DNA from: Acidimicrobiales bacterium
GTDB lineage: Bacteria > Actinomycetota > Acidimicrobiia > Acidimicrobiales > Acidimicrobilacustridaceae
DNA: 64,000 nucleotides
Direction: 5' to 3'
Assembly: GCA_030830565.1 (NCBI GenBank)
Contig: JAURMR010000043.1
Coordinates: 1-64,000 of the forward strand
Within the stretch, counting starts at the first letter, position 1; each line of letters begins with the position of its first letter. A program made the position numbers and the translations under genes. The notes beneath the pieces are model-generated. The model was not told where the DNA came from and searched no databases. It worked only from the letters and a program-made list of their open reading frames with translations. This document shows positions 8,475 to 17,259 of the stretch, piece by piece.

Positions 8475-8480
8475 TAGCGT
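8475..8480 (+). promoter_or_regulatory. Candidate leaderless -10 box (TAGCGT) of secG
   Basis: TAGCGT immediately follows the tpiA stop codon and ends 7 nt before the secG GTG, so secG can be transcribed separately from the glycolytic run. Confidence 0.45.
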
Positions 8481-8487
8481 TTCGTCC

Positions 8488-8718
8488 GTGCTGATCGCAG
8501 TCCTCATCGTCCAGGTGCTCTCCGCCCTCGCTCTTATCTTCCTCGTCCTGCTTCACAGCGGCCGGGGAGGTGGCCTTTCCGACATGTTCGGCGGCGGTTT
8601 GGGCGCGTCTGCAGCTGGATCAACGGTTGTCGAGAAGAACCTCGACCGCATCACCGTTGTCGCCGCAGTTATCTTCATTTTCGCCTCTGTCGCACTCGCA
8701 CTACTGCTCGACAAGTAG
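8488..8718 (+). CDS. secG: Protein-export membrane protein SecG
   Basis: SecG is the small accessory subunit of the SecYEG translocon. GTG 8488 gives 76 residues, the usual size, with the pattern expected: a first membrane helix (residues 2-22), the conserved LLHSGRGGGLSDMFGGG cytoplasmic loop (about 23-40) and a second helix (about 53-74). Its position after tpiA is typical for actinobacteria. The longer upstream reading in the same frame belongs to tpiA shadow sequence. Confidence 0.92.
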   Translation: MLIAVLIVQVLSALALIFLVLLHSGRGGGLSDMFGGGLGASAAGSTVVEKNLDRITVVAAVIFIFASVALALLLDK

Positions 8719-8724
8719 GTCTTC

Positions 8725-9525
8725 ATGGGTCGAACCGACCCGACAGCACTTTCACTTCGGGACGTCACGCTTGTTCGTGAAGGTCGCGCGATCCTCGACA
8801 ACGTTTCGTGGGAAGTAGCGCCCAACGAACGTTGGGTCGTTCTTGGTCGCAACGGTTGCGGGAAATCGACGCTGATGAAAATCGCTTCGCTGTATCTGCA
8901 TCCGTCCTCGGGTGAGGTTGAAGTGCTCGGCGAGAAACTCGGCCGAACCGACGTGCGTTCCTTGCGCAAGCGCATCGGTGTCGCCAGTTCGGGGATGGCT
9001 GAGCAGCTTCGGTCTGATCTGGCCGCTACCGACGTAGTGATGACCGCAAAGAACGCAGCGCTGGAACCTTGGTGGCACACCTATGACGACGCCGATCGTC
9101 AACGGGCCCGCGACTGTCTCGACCGGATGGAAATCGGGCGCCTGGCCGATCGAAGCTTCGCAACGCTGTCTTCCGGTGAGAAGCAGCGAGTGCTGCTGGC
9201 TCGAACTTTGATGCCAGAGCCAGGACTATTGATTCTCGATGAACCGACCGCAGGTCTTGACTTGGCGGGCCGCGAGGACCTTGTGAGAACGCTTGGTGTT
9301 CTCGCTGCGGGGGTGGAGACGCCAGCGACAGTTCTTGTGACGCATCATGTTGAAGAAATCCCCGAAGGATTCACCCACGTTCTCATGCTTCGCGAGGGTC
9401 AGGTACTCAGTGCTGGAACACTTGATGATGTGCTCACCGAAGCGAACCTTTCCGACTGCTTTGAGATGCAACTAGGCCTCGAACGCCGTCATGGCCGCTG
9501 GTGGGCGTGGGGGACCGACCTATGA
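8725..9525 (+). CDS. ABC transporter ATP-binding protein
   Basis: A 266-residue ATPase with Walker A LGRNGCGKSTL (about residues 42-52), signature L-S-S-G-E-K-Q-R, Walker B L-L-I-L-D-E-P-T-A-G-L-D and switch His in V-T-H-H-V-E-E-I. It resembles the ModF/YbbA-like single ATPases that lack a neighbouring permease. No permease gene is adjacent: it starts 6 nt after secG, and its stop overlaps (ATGA) the start of a CNNM/CorC protein. Substrate unknown; it may serve regulation or repair rather than transport. Confidence 0.88.
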   Translation: MGRTDPTALSLRDVTLVREGRAILDNVSWEVAPNERWVVLGRNGCGKSTLMKIASLYLHPSSGEVEVLGEKLGRTDVRSLRKRIGVASSGMAEQLRSDLAATDVVMTAKNAALEPWWHTYDDADRQRARDCLDRMEIGRLADRSFATLSSGEKQRVLLARTLMPEPGLLILDEPTAGLDLAGREDLVRTLGVLAAGVETPATVLVTHHVEEIPEGFTHVLMLREGQVLSAGTLDDVLTEANLSDCFEMQLGLERRHGRWWAWGTDL

Positions 9526-10874
9526 ATCCAGCGCTTGGTCTCGTTCTCGTTTTCTTCTTGATCATTGCGAACGGCTTTTTCGTTGCAGCCGAATTCGCGC
9601 TTGTTGCGGTTGATCGAGCGAAGGTTGAAAACGATGTCGAGGCGGGCCGCCGCCGAGCTCGGGTCGCAAAGGGGCTCCTTGCCCATCTGTCATTTCATCT
9701 GTCGGGTGCGCAACTCGGTATCACGGTGACATCGCTCTTGATTGGTCTTCTCGCTGAACCGGCGATAGCGGAGCTGTTGCATCCTGCCCTTGAACCGCTG
9801 CTTGGCTCCGCCGCGGTCATCGGTGTGTCGTTGGCGATCGCGATCTTCCTCGCCACGGTCGTCCAGATGATCGTGGGTGAACTCGTGCCGAAGGGCTTGG
9901 CAATCGCTCGACCTGAGACCACCGTTTACCTGCTTGGCCCACTTGTGCGGGTGTACGGAATCATTTTTGGGCCACTCATTCGAATGCTGAATGGCGCAGC
10001 AAACCGAACGGTTCGACTGCTCGGTGTTGAGCCGACCGAAGAACTTTCTCATGTTCGAACCCTTTCGGAAATGCAGATTCTGGTGAGCGCATCGAGTCGT
10101 GGGGGAGCGATCGACGATTCCGCGTCTCAACTACTCACGAGATCAATCCGATTCGAAGGCAAGAGCGCGGAAGACGTTCTCGTTCCTCGAACTGCGGTGA
10201 CCGCGTTGCAGAGTTCCGAAACTGTCGACGCACTCGTGAATGCATCGGTCACCACAGGTCATTCACGTTTCTTGGTCTACGGCGAAGACCTTGATGACAT
10301 TGTTGGAACGGTGCACGTACGTTCCGTGCACGGCGTTCCGCGTGATTTGCGGGCGACCACGATGGTCTCGTCACTGATGCGTCCGATGCTTGAGTTGCCC
10401 GAAAGTCGGGACCTTGCGGACGTGTTGCTCGATCTTCGTCGTGAGAACACCCACATGGCAGTCGTTGTCGATGAATACGGTGGCACTGCAGGAATCATCA
10501 CGCTTGAAGACATTCTCGAAGAGATCGTTGGTGAAATCGGCGATGAGCATGATCGGCGCACCCCGTCGACTTCTGTTCCCGGCCGCCGAAACGAGTGGTC
10601 GTTGCCAGGCGGACTGCATCCCGACGAGGTTGCGGAGCAGATCGACTGCGTCATCCCCGAAGGCGAATATGAGACGTTTGCGGGCTTCCTGCTTGATCGA
10701 CTCGGACACCTTCCGCTCGTTGGTGAATCTGTTTCGTGGGAGGGCTGGACATTCGAAGTCGCCCAGATGGACCGGCGTCGCATTGCACAAGTGACGGCCC
10801 GCAGGACCGTGGACGATGTCGCCGATGACGTTCCAGCTGGTGCTGATCGGGACGACAGGCGAGGGGAGAAGTGA
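9522..10874 (+). CDS. CNNM/CorC-family protein (DUF21, CBS pair, CorC_HlyC)
   Basis: A 450-residue membrane protein of the hemolysin-C/CNNM family. Order: a DUF21 membrane domain with about four helices (FFLIIANGFFVAAEFALVAV at the start, GAQLGITVTSLLIGLLAEPA), a CBS pair (about 210-330; VPRTAVTALQSSE, AVVVDEYGGTAGIITLED), and a C-terminal CorC_HlyC domain. Relatives are linked to Mg2+ or Co2+ handling and to membrane integrity. ATG 9522 overlaps the ABC ATPase stop. The paralogue follows directly, as in the mycobacterial pair Rv1842c-Rv1841c. Confidence 0.9.
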   Translation: MNPALGLVLVFFLIIANGFFVAAEFALVAVDRAKVENDVEAGRRRARVAKGLLAHLSFHLSGAQLGITVTSLLIGLLAEPAIAELLHPALEPLLGSAAVIGVSLAIAIFLATVVQMIVGELVPKGLAIARPETTVYLLGPLVRVYGIIFGPLIRMLNGAANRTVRLLGVEPTEELSHVRTLSEMQILVSASSRGGAIDDSASQLLTRSIRFEGKSAEDVLVPRTAVTALQSSETVDALVNASVTTGHSRFLVYGEDLDDIVGTVHVRSVHGVPRDLRATTMVSSLMRPMLELPESRDLADVLLDLRRENTHMAVVVDEYGGTAGIITLEDILEEIVGEIGDEHDRRTPSTSVPGRRNEWSLPGGLHPDEVAEQIDCVIPEGEYETFAGFLLDRLGHLPLVGESVSWEGWTFEVAQMDRRRIAQVTARRTVDDVADDVPAGADRDDRRGEK

Positions 10875-10875
10875 C

Positions 10876-11904
10876 ATGTGGCCTTTCGTCGTAATCATCG
10901 TCCTTCTCGCCGTGAATGGATTCTTTGTCGCTCTCGAGTTCGCACTCGTTGGGTCGCGTCGAAGCCGACTCGAACCGCTTGCCGAAAACGGTGATCGCTC
11001 AGCGATTCGAGCGCTGGCGGCGATGAAGGAATTGAGCATTCAGCTCGCAGGTGCGCAGTTGGGCATCACCATTGCATCGCTTGTGTTGGGTCTTGCCGGT
11101 GAACCTGCGATCGCACAGGTCATTGAGTCCACCGCGCATCACGTGTCATGGATCCCTGAAGGTTGGGTACATCCCATTGCTGCAGTGCTGGGACTTCTCA
11201 TCATCGTGTTTGCACACATGGTGCTGGGCGAAATGGTGCCGAAGAATCTGACGCTTACGCATCCAGAGGCAGTGCTGAAGATTGTGAGCGGCCCGAACCG
11301 TCTCTATCTCTTTGTTGCGAGGCCGCTCGTTATCGTTCTTAATTGGTTCGGCAATATTGGCGTCCGAATGTTTGGCGTTGAACCAAAGGATGAACTTTCC
11401 GATACGCATTCGGCTCAAGAACTGGCCGTACTAGTTGCCGTTTCTCAAGAGGAAGGGGCGATCCCTGACTTTTCGGCGGAACTCCTGTCTGGCGTTCTTG
11501 ATTTCGGACAGCGCACGGTTGCTTCTGTGATGGTGAGCCGAGAATCGATTGCAGCGGTTTCGGTCGAGGCGACGCCGCGCGAGGTGGAAGATGCCGTGCA
11601 GGAACTTGGGCACACGCGCTTGCTGGTAGTGGGCGACGGAGGCATCGACGACGTTCGCGGATTTCTCCACGCGAAAGACCTGTTGACCATTCCCGATGCG
11701 GAAATCGACAACCCACTCCCGCCGCGACTCGTGCGGCCAGCGCTTGAGTCCGTGTGTGGTCAGGAACTCGAAGAGTTGCTGAAAAAGATGCAATCAACTC
11801 GGGTTCACTTCGCGACGGTGTACAACGACGACGAATCAACCGCCGGCATTGTCACACTCGATGATTTGTTGGAAGAACTGCTTAGCGACCTAACCGACGA
11901 TTAG
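10876..11904 (+). CDS. CNNM/CorC-family protein lacking CorC_HlyC domain
   Basis: Paralogue of the preceding gene, 342 residues. It has the DUF21 membrane domain (VNGFFVALEFALVGSRRSRL, GAQLGITIASLVLGLAGEPA) and a CBS pair (about 200-335, ending with T-A-G-I-V-T-L-D-D-L-L-E-E-L), but ends there without the CorC_HlyC domain. ATG 10876 is preceded by GGGGAGAA (10863-10870), one base after the upstream stop, so the two are coupled and may form a heteromer. An in-frame extension upstream only reads through the previous gene. Confidence 0.88.
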   Translation: MWPFVVIIVLLAVNGFFVALEFALVGSRRSRLEPLAENGDRSAIRALAAMKELSIQLAGAQLGITIASLVLGLAGEPAIAQVIESTAHHVSWIPEGWVHPIAAVLGLLIIVFAHMVLGEMVPKNLTLTHPEAVLKIVSGPNRLYLFVARPLVIVLNWFGNIGVRMFGVEPKDELSDTHSAQELAVLVAVSQEEGAIPDFSAELLSGVLDFGQRTVASVMVSRESIAAVSVEATPREVEDAVQELGHTRLLVVGDGGIDDVRGFLHAKDLLTIPDAEIDNPLPPRLVRPALESVCGQELEELLKKMQSTRVHFATVYNDDESTAGIVTLDDLLEELLSDLTDD

Positions 11905-12668
11905 GCGCCGGTGGCGTGGTAGCCGCCATCGACATGCACAATTTCTGCAGTTGTCTGTGGGAACCAGTCTGACAGCAAAGCAACGCAAGCTTTCGCCACG
12001 GCGCTTGAGTTGCGGACGTCCCAGCCGAGAGGTGCGCGTTCGTCCCACACGTCTTCGAATTTCGAGAAGCCTGGAATCGAGCGGGCCGCAATGGTCTTGA
12101 TGGGACCGGCAGCAACAAGGTTGACGCGAATTTGCTGTGGCCCGAGATAGCGAGCGAGATATCGAGAGGTTGATTCGAGCGCCGACTTCGCAACGCCCAT
12201 CCAGTCATAAGAAGGCCAAGAAACGGTGTTGTCGAAATCGAGACCAACGATGGAGCCACCTTCGCGCATGAGCGGAGCGACGACATCGGCAAGGGCCTTC
12301 AACGAGTACGCCGAAATGTTCATGGCCACCGAAACGTCATCCCATGTGGCATCCATGAATGTGCCACCAAGGCAGACCGGTGGGGCGAAGCCAATCGAAT
12401 GAAGTGCTCCGTCCACCCGACCCCACTTCTTTTCAAGATGCTCGCGAGCGGCGTCGAGGTGTGCGGGGACGGAGACATCGAGTTCGATGACCTCTGGTTC
12501 CACTTCCAGCTTCTTCGCTGCCTTCATGGTGTGCTTCATGCCATTACCCACACCGGTGAGAACGATCTCGGCTCCTTCCTGCTGGGCAAGACGGGCAACG
12601 CCAAAGCCAAGCGAGGAGTCGTTGAGCACTCCGGTCATCAGCAGTCGCTTACCTTCAAGCAGTCCCAT
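11901..12668 (-). CDS. fabI: Enoyl-[acyl-carrier-protein] reductase, InhA type
   Basis: NADH-dependent reductase of the last step of the fatty-acid elongation cycle. The 255 residues show the FabI dinucleotide motif (MTGVLNDSSLGFGVARLAQQ), LHSIGFAP, and the active-site stretch F-D-N-T-V-S-W-P-S-Y-D-W-M-G-V-A-K that is closest to mycobacterial InhA (Tyr-x6-Lys). The C-terminus H-V-D-G-G-Y-H-A-T-G-A is typical. GGAGGA lies 3 nt before the ATG. Its end overlaps the convergent CNNM gene by 4 bp. No fabG precedes it. Confidence 0.95.
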   Translation of the reverse strand: MGLLEGKRLLMTGVLNDSSLGFGVARLAQQEGAEIVLTGVGNGMKHTMKAAKKLEVEPEVIELDVSVPAHLDAAREHLEKKWGRVDGALHSIGFAPPVCLGGTFMDATWDDVSVAMNISAYSLKALADVVAPLMREGGSIVGLDFDNTVSWPSYDWMGVAKSALESTSRYLARYLGPQQIRVNLVAAGPIKTIAARSIPGFSKFEDVWDERAPLGWDVRNSSAVAKACVALLSDWFPQTTAEIVHVDGGYHATGA

Positions 12669-12696
12669 GGTTCCTCCGATCGCGGTTACGGCTGAG

Positions 12697-12702
12697 ACGT
12701 TA
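12697..12702 (-). promoter_or_regulatory. Candidate -10 box (TAACGT) of fabI
   Basis: On the minus strand TAACGT is 28 nt before the fabI ATG, leaving a short leader with the GGAGGA ribosome site (12672-12677). Confidence 0.4.
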
Positions 12703-12756
12703 CGTTGCTGAACCCATCATTCGGGGGAGCAGCACCTAGGGCACAGATTGGTCCGC

Positions 12757-12762
12757 TACGGT
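12757..12762 (+). promoter_or_regulatory. Candidate leaderless -10 box (TACGGT) of npdG
   Basis: TACGGT ends 7 nt before the npdG ATG. The 101-bp fabI-npdG gap thus holds divergent promoters. Confidence 0.45.
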
Positions 12763-12769
12763 TCGCCGC

Positions 12770-13438
12770 ATGCAGATCGGAATCGTGGGCGCCACTGGCC
12801 CAGCAGGAAGTGCCCTCGGAATCAGACTCGCAGCGGCAGGTCATCAGGTCATCCTGGGCTCTCGCAGCGAAGAACGGGCGGCCGAGGTGGTCGCCGGCAT
12901 TCATGCCGATTGGCCTGACCGCAACCTCGCCATCACCGCTGCCGACAACGCCGGGGCTGCGTCCGCTCAGCTCATCGTGATTGCGACTCCTTGGGACGCT
13001 GCGTGGACGACTGCGAAGTCCGTCTCTGATCTCCTCGAAGGCAAGATCGTCATTTGTATGGCAAACGCGCTTATTCGTGTGGGTCATGAGTTCCAACCGC
13101 TTGTACCGCCTAGTGGTTCGGTTGCGGCAAGTGTTCAAGCCGCGGTACCTCGTTCACTTGTCGTGGGGGCGCTTCACCATGTGCCGGCCAAGGAACTCGC
13201 CGATCTCAATCACCCGATCGAGTCCGACGTGTTGGTGTGCTCCGACCATCCGGTGGCGAAGCGTGTGTCGATGGATCTCATTAATGAGATGCCCAATATG
13301 CGAGCACTTGATGCAGGCGACCTCACGCAAGCTGCGCCTATCGAAGCGTTTACTGCGGTATTGCTGGAACTCAACCTGAAATACAAGACGCGCGTTGCGG
13401 TGAAGTTCACCGGAATCGATCCTGAAAAGCTTCGATAA
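12770..13438 (+). CDS. npdG: NADPH-dependent F420 reductase
   Basis: Moves hydride between NADP(H) and the deazaflavin coenzyme F420. The 222 residues begin with the N-terminal Rossmann motif IGIVGATGPAGSALGIRLA, then V-I-L-G-S-R-S for the NADPH 2'-phosphate, and have the family features I-V-I-A-T-P-W-D-A, V-C-S-D-H-P-V-A-K and the C-terminal L-N-L-K-Y-K-T-R. This is the TIGR01915 type. It implies that the organism makes or uses F420, as many actinobacteria do. mshC begins 2 nt after its stop. Confidence 0.9.
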   Translation: MQIGIVGATGPAGSALGIRLAAAGHQVILGSRSEERAAEVVAGIHADWPDRNLAITAADNAGAASAQLIVIATPWDAAWTTAKSVSDLLEGKIVICMANALIRVGHEFQPLVPPSGSVAASVQAAVPRSLVVGALHHVPAKELADLNHPIESDVLVCSDHPVAKRVSMDLINEMPNMRALDAGDLTQAAPIEAFTAVLLELNLKYKTRVAVKFTGIDPEKLR

Positions 13439-13440
13439 CC

Positions 13441-14610
13441 ATGGCGACTCCGGCTGGTCCGATGCATCTCTATGACACCGCCCGTCGCGAGGTCGTTGCG
13501 TTTGAGCCGGGCCCGATCGTGCTCATGTACACGTGCGGCATTACGCCATACGACGCGACGCACCTTGGCCATGCCGCCACCTACGTCACCTACGACGTGT
13601 TGCAGCGGCGACTTCGTGACCTTGGACATGAAACGCGCTGTGTTCGCAATGTCACCGATGTCGATGACGACCTGCTGCGTAAAGCGCGTGAACTTGGCGT
13701 GCACTATCTCGATCTCGCTGCAGCTGAAACCGCTCGGTTCGATGCCGATATGGAAGCGCTTAATGTTGTCGAATGCTGGAGTGAGCCACGCGCAACCTCT
13801 GCTATCGCCGACATTCGCGGATTCATCGGCATGGTTCTTGATCAGGGCCATGCTTACGAAAGCGGCGGCTCTGTTTATTTCGATGTGAGTTCGTTTGATC
13901 GCTTCGGTCAGGTGTCGCATTACGACCGGGAACAAATGATCGAATTGGCTCGTCAGCACGGCGGCAATCCCGATGATCCCAACAAGCGCGATCCGCTTGA
14001 CTTCGTCTTGTGGCAGCCGTCGGCGCCCGACGAACCAAGTTGGGAATCGCTTTGGGGTCCTGGCCGTCCCGGTTGGCATATTGAATGCTCGGCGCTTGCA
14101 CTTCGAGAACTCGACACCACGATCGATCTTCATGGTGGTGGCTCCGACCTCGTCTTCCCGCATCACGAATGTGAAGCAGCGCAGAGCGAGGCTGCAACCG
14201 GTCAGCCGTTCGTTCGCCACTGGATGCATCAGGCGATGGTGCGCATGGACGGCGAGAAGATGTCGAAGTCGCTCGGCAACCTCGTCTTCATTAGCGAATT
14301 GCGAAAGACCTGGGATGTCCGTGCCATTCGTCTGGCGATTGTTTCGCACCATTACCGCGACTCATGGGAATGGCATGACGAGATCATGCCGATCGCAGCA
14401 GCTCGCCTTGAGTTGTGGCTTGCATCGACGCTGGCGCCCGGAGCAGTCGACAGCCAGACGGCACTCGACGAGGTCCGTGCCCGTCTCGACGACGATCTCG
14501 ATACGCCCGGAGCTGTCGAAGCAATCGATCGCGCTGTGGAACGAGGAGAGGGTGTTGCATCGGCAGCCGAACTCCTGGGAGTGTTCCTCGTGGGCGAGCC
14601 TCAGCGCTGA
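13441..14610 (+). CDS. mshC: Cysteine:1D-myo-inosityl glucosaminyl ligase (MshC-like)
   Basis: MshC joins cysteine to GlcN-Ins in mycothiol synthesis and derives from cysteinyl-tRNA synthetase. At 389 residues it is shorter than CysS and lacks the C-terminal anticodon part. Signatures: YTCGITPYDATHLGHAATYV (residues 30-49; Cys 32 and HIGH-like HLGH), W-H-I-E-C-S, GGGSDLVFPHHE, and KMSKS-type G-E-K-M-S-K-S. The T-P-Y-D-A-T stretch favours MshC over CysS (usually T-V-Y-D). A CysS paralogue is the alternative. It predicts mycothiol as the main thiol. Confidence 0.87.
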   Translation: MATPAGPMHLYDTARREVVAFEPGPIVLMYTCGITPYDATHLGHAATYVTYDVLQRRLRDLGHETRCVRNVTDVDDDLLRKARELGVHYLDLAAAETARFDADMEALNVVECWSEPRATSAIADIRGFIGMVLDQGHAYESGGSVYFDVSSFDRFGQVSHYDREQMIELARQHGGNPDDPNKRDPLDFVLWQPSAPDEPSWESLWGPGRPGWHIECSALALRELDTTIDLHGGGSDLVFPHHECEAAQSEAATGQPFVRHWMHQAMVRMDGEKMSKSLGNLVFISELRKTWDVRAIRLAIVSHHYRDSWEWHDEIMPIAAARLELWLASTLAPGAVDSQTALDEVRARLDDDLDTPGAVEAIDRAVERGEGVASAAELLGVFLVGEPQR

Positions 14611-14647
14611 TCTTCGAACTGCTTCCGGGGCGCGAGAGCACCTCGGG

Positions 14648-14653
14648 TACGCT
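14648..14653 (+). promoter_or_regulatory. Candidate leaderless -10 box (TACGCT) of thrS
   Basis: TACGCT ends 7 nt before the thrS ATG, so there is no room for a leader or a T-box element. Confidence 0.5.
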
Positions 14654-14660
14654 CGCAGTC

Positions 14661-16610
14661 ATGTCTGACGAGATCACGATCACCCTCCCTGATGGTTCCG
14701 AGCGTTCTGTTCCCGCCGGTACAACCGTCGCTGGGTTGGCCTCGTCGATCGGATCACGGCTCGCCAAGGCCGCCGTCATTGGTGCAGTCAATGGCACCGA
14801 ACGAGACCTGGTGTGGCCGCTCGAAAGCGGCGATGAGGTTGCGATCATTACTGAGACCGACGAACGTGGCCTTTTCACCATCCGTCACTCAACCGCCCAT
14901 GTGCTCGCTCAGGCTGTGCTTGACCTCTTCCCGGGTGCCACCTTCGCAATCGGTCCTCCCATCGAGAACGGTTTCTATTACGACTTCGAACTTCCCGATG
15001 GCGGAACGTTCACGCCTGATGATCTCGATCGTCTTGACAAGCGCATGCGAGAAATCATCGCCGAAAAGCAGCCGTTCATTCGCGACGAAATCCCCGAAGA
15101 TGCCGCGCTTGAGCTGTTCAGCGGTCATAAGTACAAGTGCGAAATCATTCGTGGTGCAGCCGATGATCCGACGTCGGCAACCGAGTCGGGTCTTGTGCGC
15201 ACCTACGAGAATCCGCCGCGATTCATTGACCTCTGTCGCGGACCACACGTCCCCGACACCGGTCGTCTCGGACATTTCAAACTCATGCGAGTTGCCGGCG
15301 CGTATTGGCGAGGCGATGAACGCAATCCAATGCTTCAGCGCATCTACGGCACCGCATGGGCATCGAAAAAGGATCTTGAGACCTATCTCAAACGTCTCGA
15401 AGAAGCCGCTGAACGCGATCACCGCAAGCTTGCGACCGAACTCGACCTTCTGAGTTTCCCGTCTGAACTGGGTGGCGGTCTTGCGGTGTGGCATCCCAAG
15501 GGTGCGATTGTTCGCAAGCTCATGGAGGACTACAGCCGCGATCGTCACGAAAAGGGTGGCTATCAGTTCGTCGTGACTCCTCATCTCGCGAACGCGAATC
15601 TCTTTGAGACATCAGGCCATCTCGACTTCTACAAAGACGGCATGTACCCGCCGATGGAGATGGACAACGGTTCGTACTACCCGAAGCCCATGAACTGCCC
15701 GATGCATTGTCTGATTTTCCGCAGTCGCCAGCGCAGTTATCGCGAACTGCCGCTGCGCCTGTTCGAACTCGGCACGGTGTACCGCTATGAACGTGCGGGA
15801 ACGCTGCATGGGCTCATGCGTATTCGTGGCTTCACGCAGGACGACAGCCACATCTATTGCACTGAAGAAGAACTGCAGGATGAAATCGCCTCGCTGCTTG
15901 ATTTCGTGATGAGTGTTTTGCGTGCGTTCGGCTTTACCGAGTTCACCGCCAACCTGTCCACAAAGGATCCAGAGAAGCACGTCGGAAGCGATGAGATCTG
16001 GGACAAGGCCACCGGAGCGTTGAAGAACGCACTTGAGAAATACGGCCTTGAGTATTCGGTCAAGGAAGGCGACGCGGCGTTCTACGGACCAAAGATCGAT
16101 ATCGATATCAAAGACGCAATCGGTCGCACCTGGCAGCTGAGCACGATCCAGTGCGATTTCAATCTTCCCGAACGCTTCGATCTCGAATATGTCTCGGACG
16201 ATGGTTCGCGTAAGCGCCCCATCATGTTGCACCGAGCGTTGTTCGGCTCGATTGAACGCTTCTTTGGCGTGTTGCTCGAGCACTACGCCGGCGCATTCCC
16301 TGCATGGCTCGCTCCAGTGCAGGTGAGGATTCTCCCTGTACGCGACGATCACGATGCGCATGCGAATTTGCTGGTGGCCAGTCTTCGTGCTCGTGGTTAT
16401 CGCGCTGATATGGTGGAAGCCGACGAACCTCTGGGTGGCCGCATTCGTAAAGCGAAACTCGAGAAACTTCCGTATGTGCTCGTGATTGGCGACGACGATG
16501 TCGCCCACTCAACCGTCGGAGTGAATCCTCGAGGGGGAGAGGTCGAGCGCAACATTGCCTTCGAAGCGTTCGTTGAGCGTCTCGCCGCCGACGTTGCTGC
16601 TCATTCCTAG
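14661..16610 (+). CDS. thrS: Threonine--tRNA ligase
   Basis: Charges tRNA-Thr. ATG 14661 gives 649 residues, the normal full length; the open frame before it is mshC shadow. Domains in order: TGS (1-62, ITLPDGSERSVPAGTT), second additional/editing domain with the H-S-T-A-H-V motif (about 74) and C-R-G-P-H (about 195), class II catalytic core (about 245-545; motif 2 YRYERAGTLHGLMRIRGFTQDD, zinc ligand Cys in P-M-N-C-P-M-H), and the anticodon-binding domain (about 550-645). The HIT gene begins 3 nt later. Confidence 0.97.
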   Translation: MSDEITITLPDGSERSVPAGTTVAGLASSIGSRLAKAAVIGAVNGTERDLVWPLESGDEVAIITETDERGLFTIRHSTAHVLAQAVLDLFPGATFAIGPPIENGFYYDFELPDGGTFTPDDLDRLDKRMREIIAEKQPFIRDEIPEDAALELFSGHKYKCEIIRGAADDPTSATESGLVRTYENPPRFIDLCRGPHVPDTGRLGHFKLMRVAGAYWRGDERNPMLQRIYGTAWASKKDLETYLKRLEEAAERDHRKLATELDLLSFPSELGGGLAVWHPKGAIVRKLMEDYSRDRHEKGGYQFVVTPHLANANLFETSGHLDFYKDGMYPPMEMDNGSYYPKPMNCPMHCLIFRSRQRSYRELPLRLFELGTVYRYERAGTLHGLMRIRGFTQDDSHIYCTEEELQDEIASLLDFVMSVLRAFGFTEFTANLSTKDPEKHVGSDEIWDKATGALKNALEKYGLEYSVKEGDAAFYGPKIDIDIKDAIGRTWQLSTIQCDFNLPERFDLEYVSDDGSRKRPIMLHRALFGSIERFFGVLLEHYAGAFPAWLAPVQVRILPVRDDHDAHANLLVASLRARGYRADMVEADEPLGGRIRKAKLEKLPYVLVIGDDDVAHSTVGVNPRGGEVERNIAFEAFVERLAADVAAHS

Positions 16611-16613
16611 ACC

Positions 16614-17138
16614 ATGTCCGACGCGCCGCATCTCGATCATCTCTGGGCGGGATGGCGGTTGTCGTACATCACCGCGGTAACTCGGCCGGAAGACACGTCA
16701 CTTGATCCGGACGAAAACGGATCCTTGTTTGAACGTGTTCTTGCGCTTTCCGATGACGAAGGAATGGTTGTTCATCGAGGCCCGGCGTGTTCAGTGCTTT
16801 TGAACGCGTATCCGTACACAAGTGGTCACCTTCTCGTGGTGCCAAATCGCGCTGTTGCTGAACTCGAAGGTCTCACTGACGAGGAACTCGTCGAGATGTC
16901 TCGTCTTTCTCGAGACGCAGTCGTTGCGCTGAAAGCTGCATATCGATGCGACGGAGTCAATGTTGGACTGAACCTTGGTCGCGCTGCGGGAGCAGGTGTT
17001 CCCGATCACCTTCACACTCATGTACTTCCTCGCTGGGACGCGGATAGCAACTTCATGACTGCTGTTGCACTGGCGCGGGTGTTGCCTGAGCCTCTTGATG
17101 CAACGCTCAAGAAAGTTCGAGCGGCCTGGCCTGGTTAA
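16614..17138 (+). CDS. HIT-domain protein (AP4A phosphorylase/hydrolase-like)
   Basis: A 174-residue histidine-triad protein. The triad is D-H-L-H-T-H-V-L-P (about residues 124-132), preceded by L-L-N-A-Y-P-Y-T-S-G-H-L-L-V-V-P. Homologues such as mycobacterial Rv2613c cleave diadenosine tetraphosphate. It sits exactly where Rv2613c does, between thrS and the pgsA-patA-pimA genes, though here four genes are inserted before pgsA. A nested inverted repeat follows the stop codon. Confidence 0.9.
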   Translation: MSDAPHLDHLWAGWRLSYITAVTRPEDTSLDPDENGSLFERVLALSDDEGMVVHRGPACSVLLNAYPYTSGHLLVVPNRAVAELEGLTDEELVEMSRLSRDAVVALKAAYRCDGVNVGLNLGRAAGAGVPDHLHTHVLPRWDADSNFMTAVALARVLPEPLDATLKKVRAAWPG

Positions 17139-17139
17139 C

Positions 17140-17206
17140 CGCCTCAAAAGGGTGGCTTTCGTCACAGTTGGAGGGCGAAAGCCCCATAACGTGAGGTCTT
17201 GAGGCG
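17140..17206. promoter_or_regulatory. Nested inverted repeat between HIT gene and SCO1 gene
   Basis: Outer arms CGCCTCAA (17140-17147) and TTGAGGCG (17199-17206) enclose inner arms GGCTTTCG (17154-17161) and CGAAAGCC (17176-17183). All 16 pairs are perfect Watson-Crick. It begins right after the HIT stop. No T run follows, so a Rho-independent terminator is not clear; a leader RNA element or operator for the copper genes is equally possible. Confidence 0.45.
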
Positions 17207-17259
17207 CGAAATTTCCGGATCGGGAACGAATTGGGCGTGAAAAGCGACAGAGTGTGTCT

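Noticed and set aside
7545-8507. Minus-strand open frame (320 codons) opposite tpiA
   Set aside because: Antisense to pgk and tpiA, whose active-site motifs are intact; no independent support.
13210-14352. Long minus-strand open frame (380 codons) opposite mshC
   Set aside because: It is the shadow of the plainly conserved mshC gene; it has no recognisable motifs, start signal or promoter.
14611-14660. T-box or leader control of thrS
   Set aside because: Only 50 bp separate mshC and thrS, and the -10 box is 7 nt before the ATG, leaving no leader.
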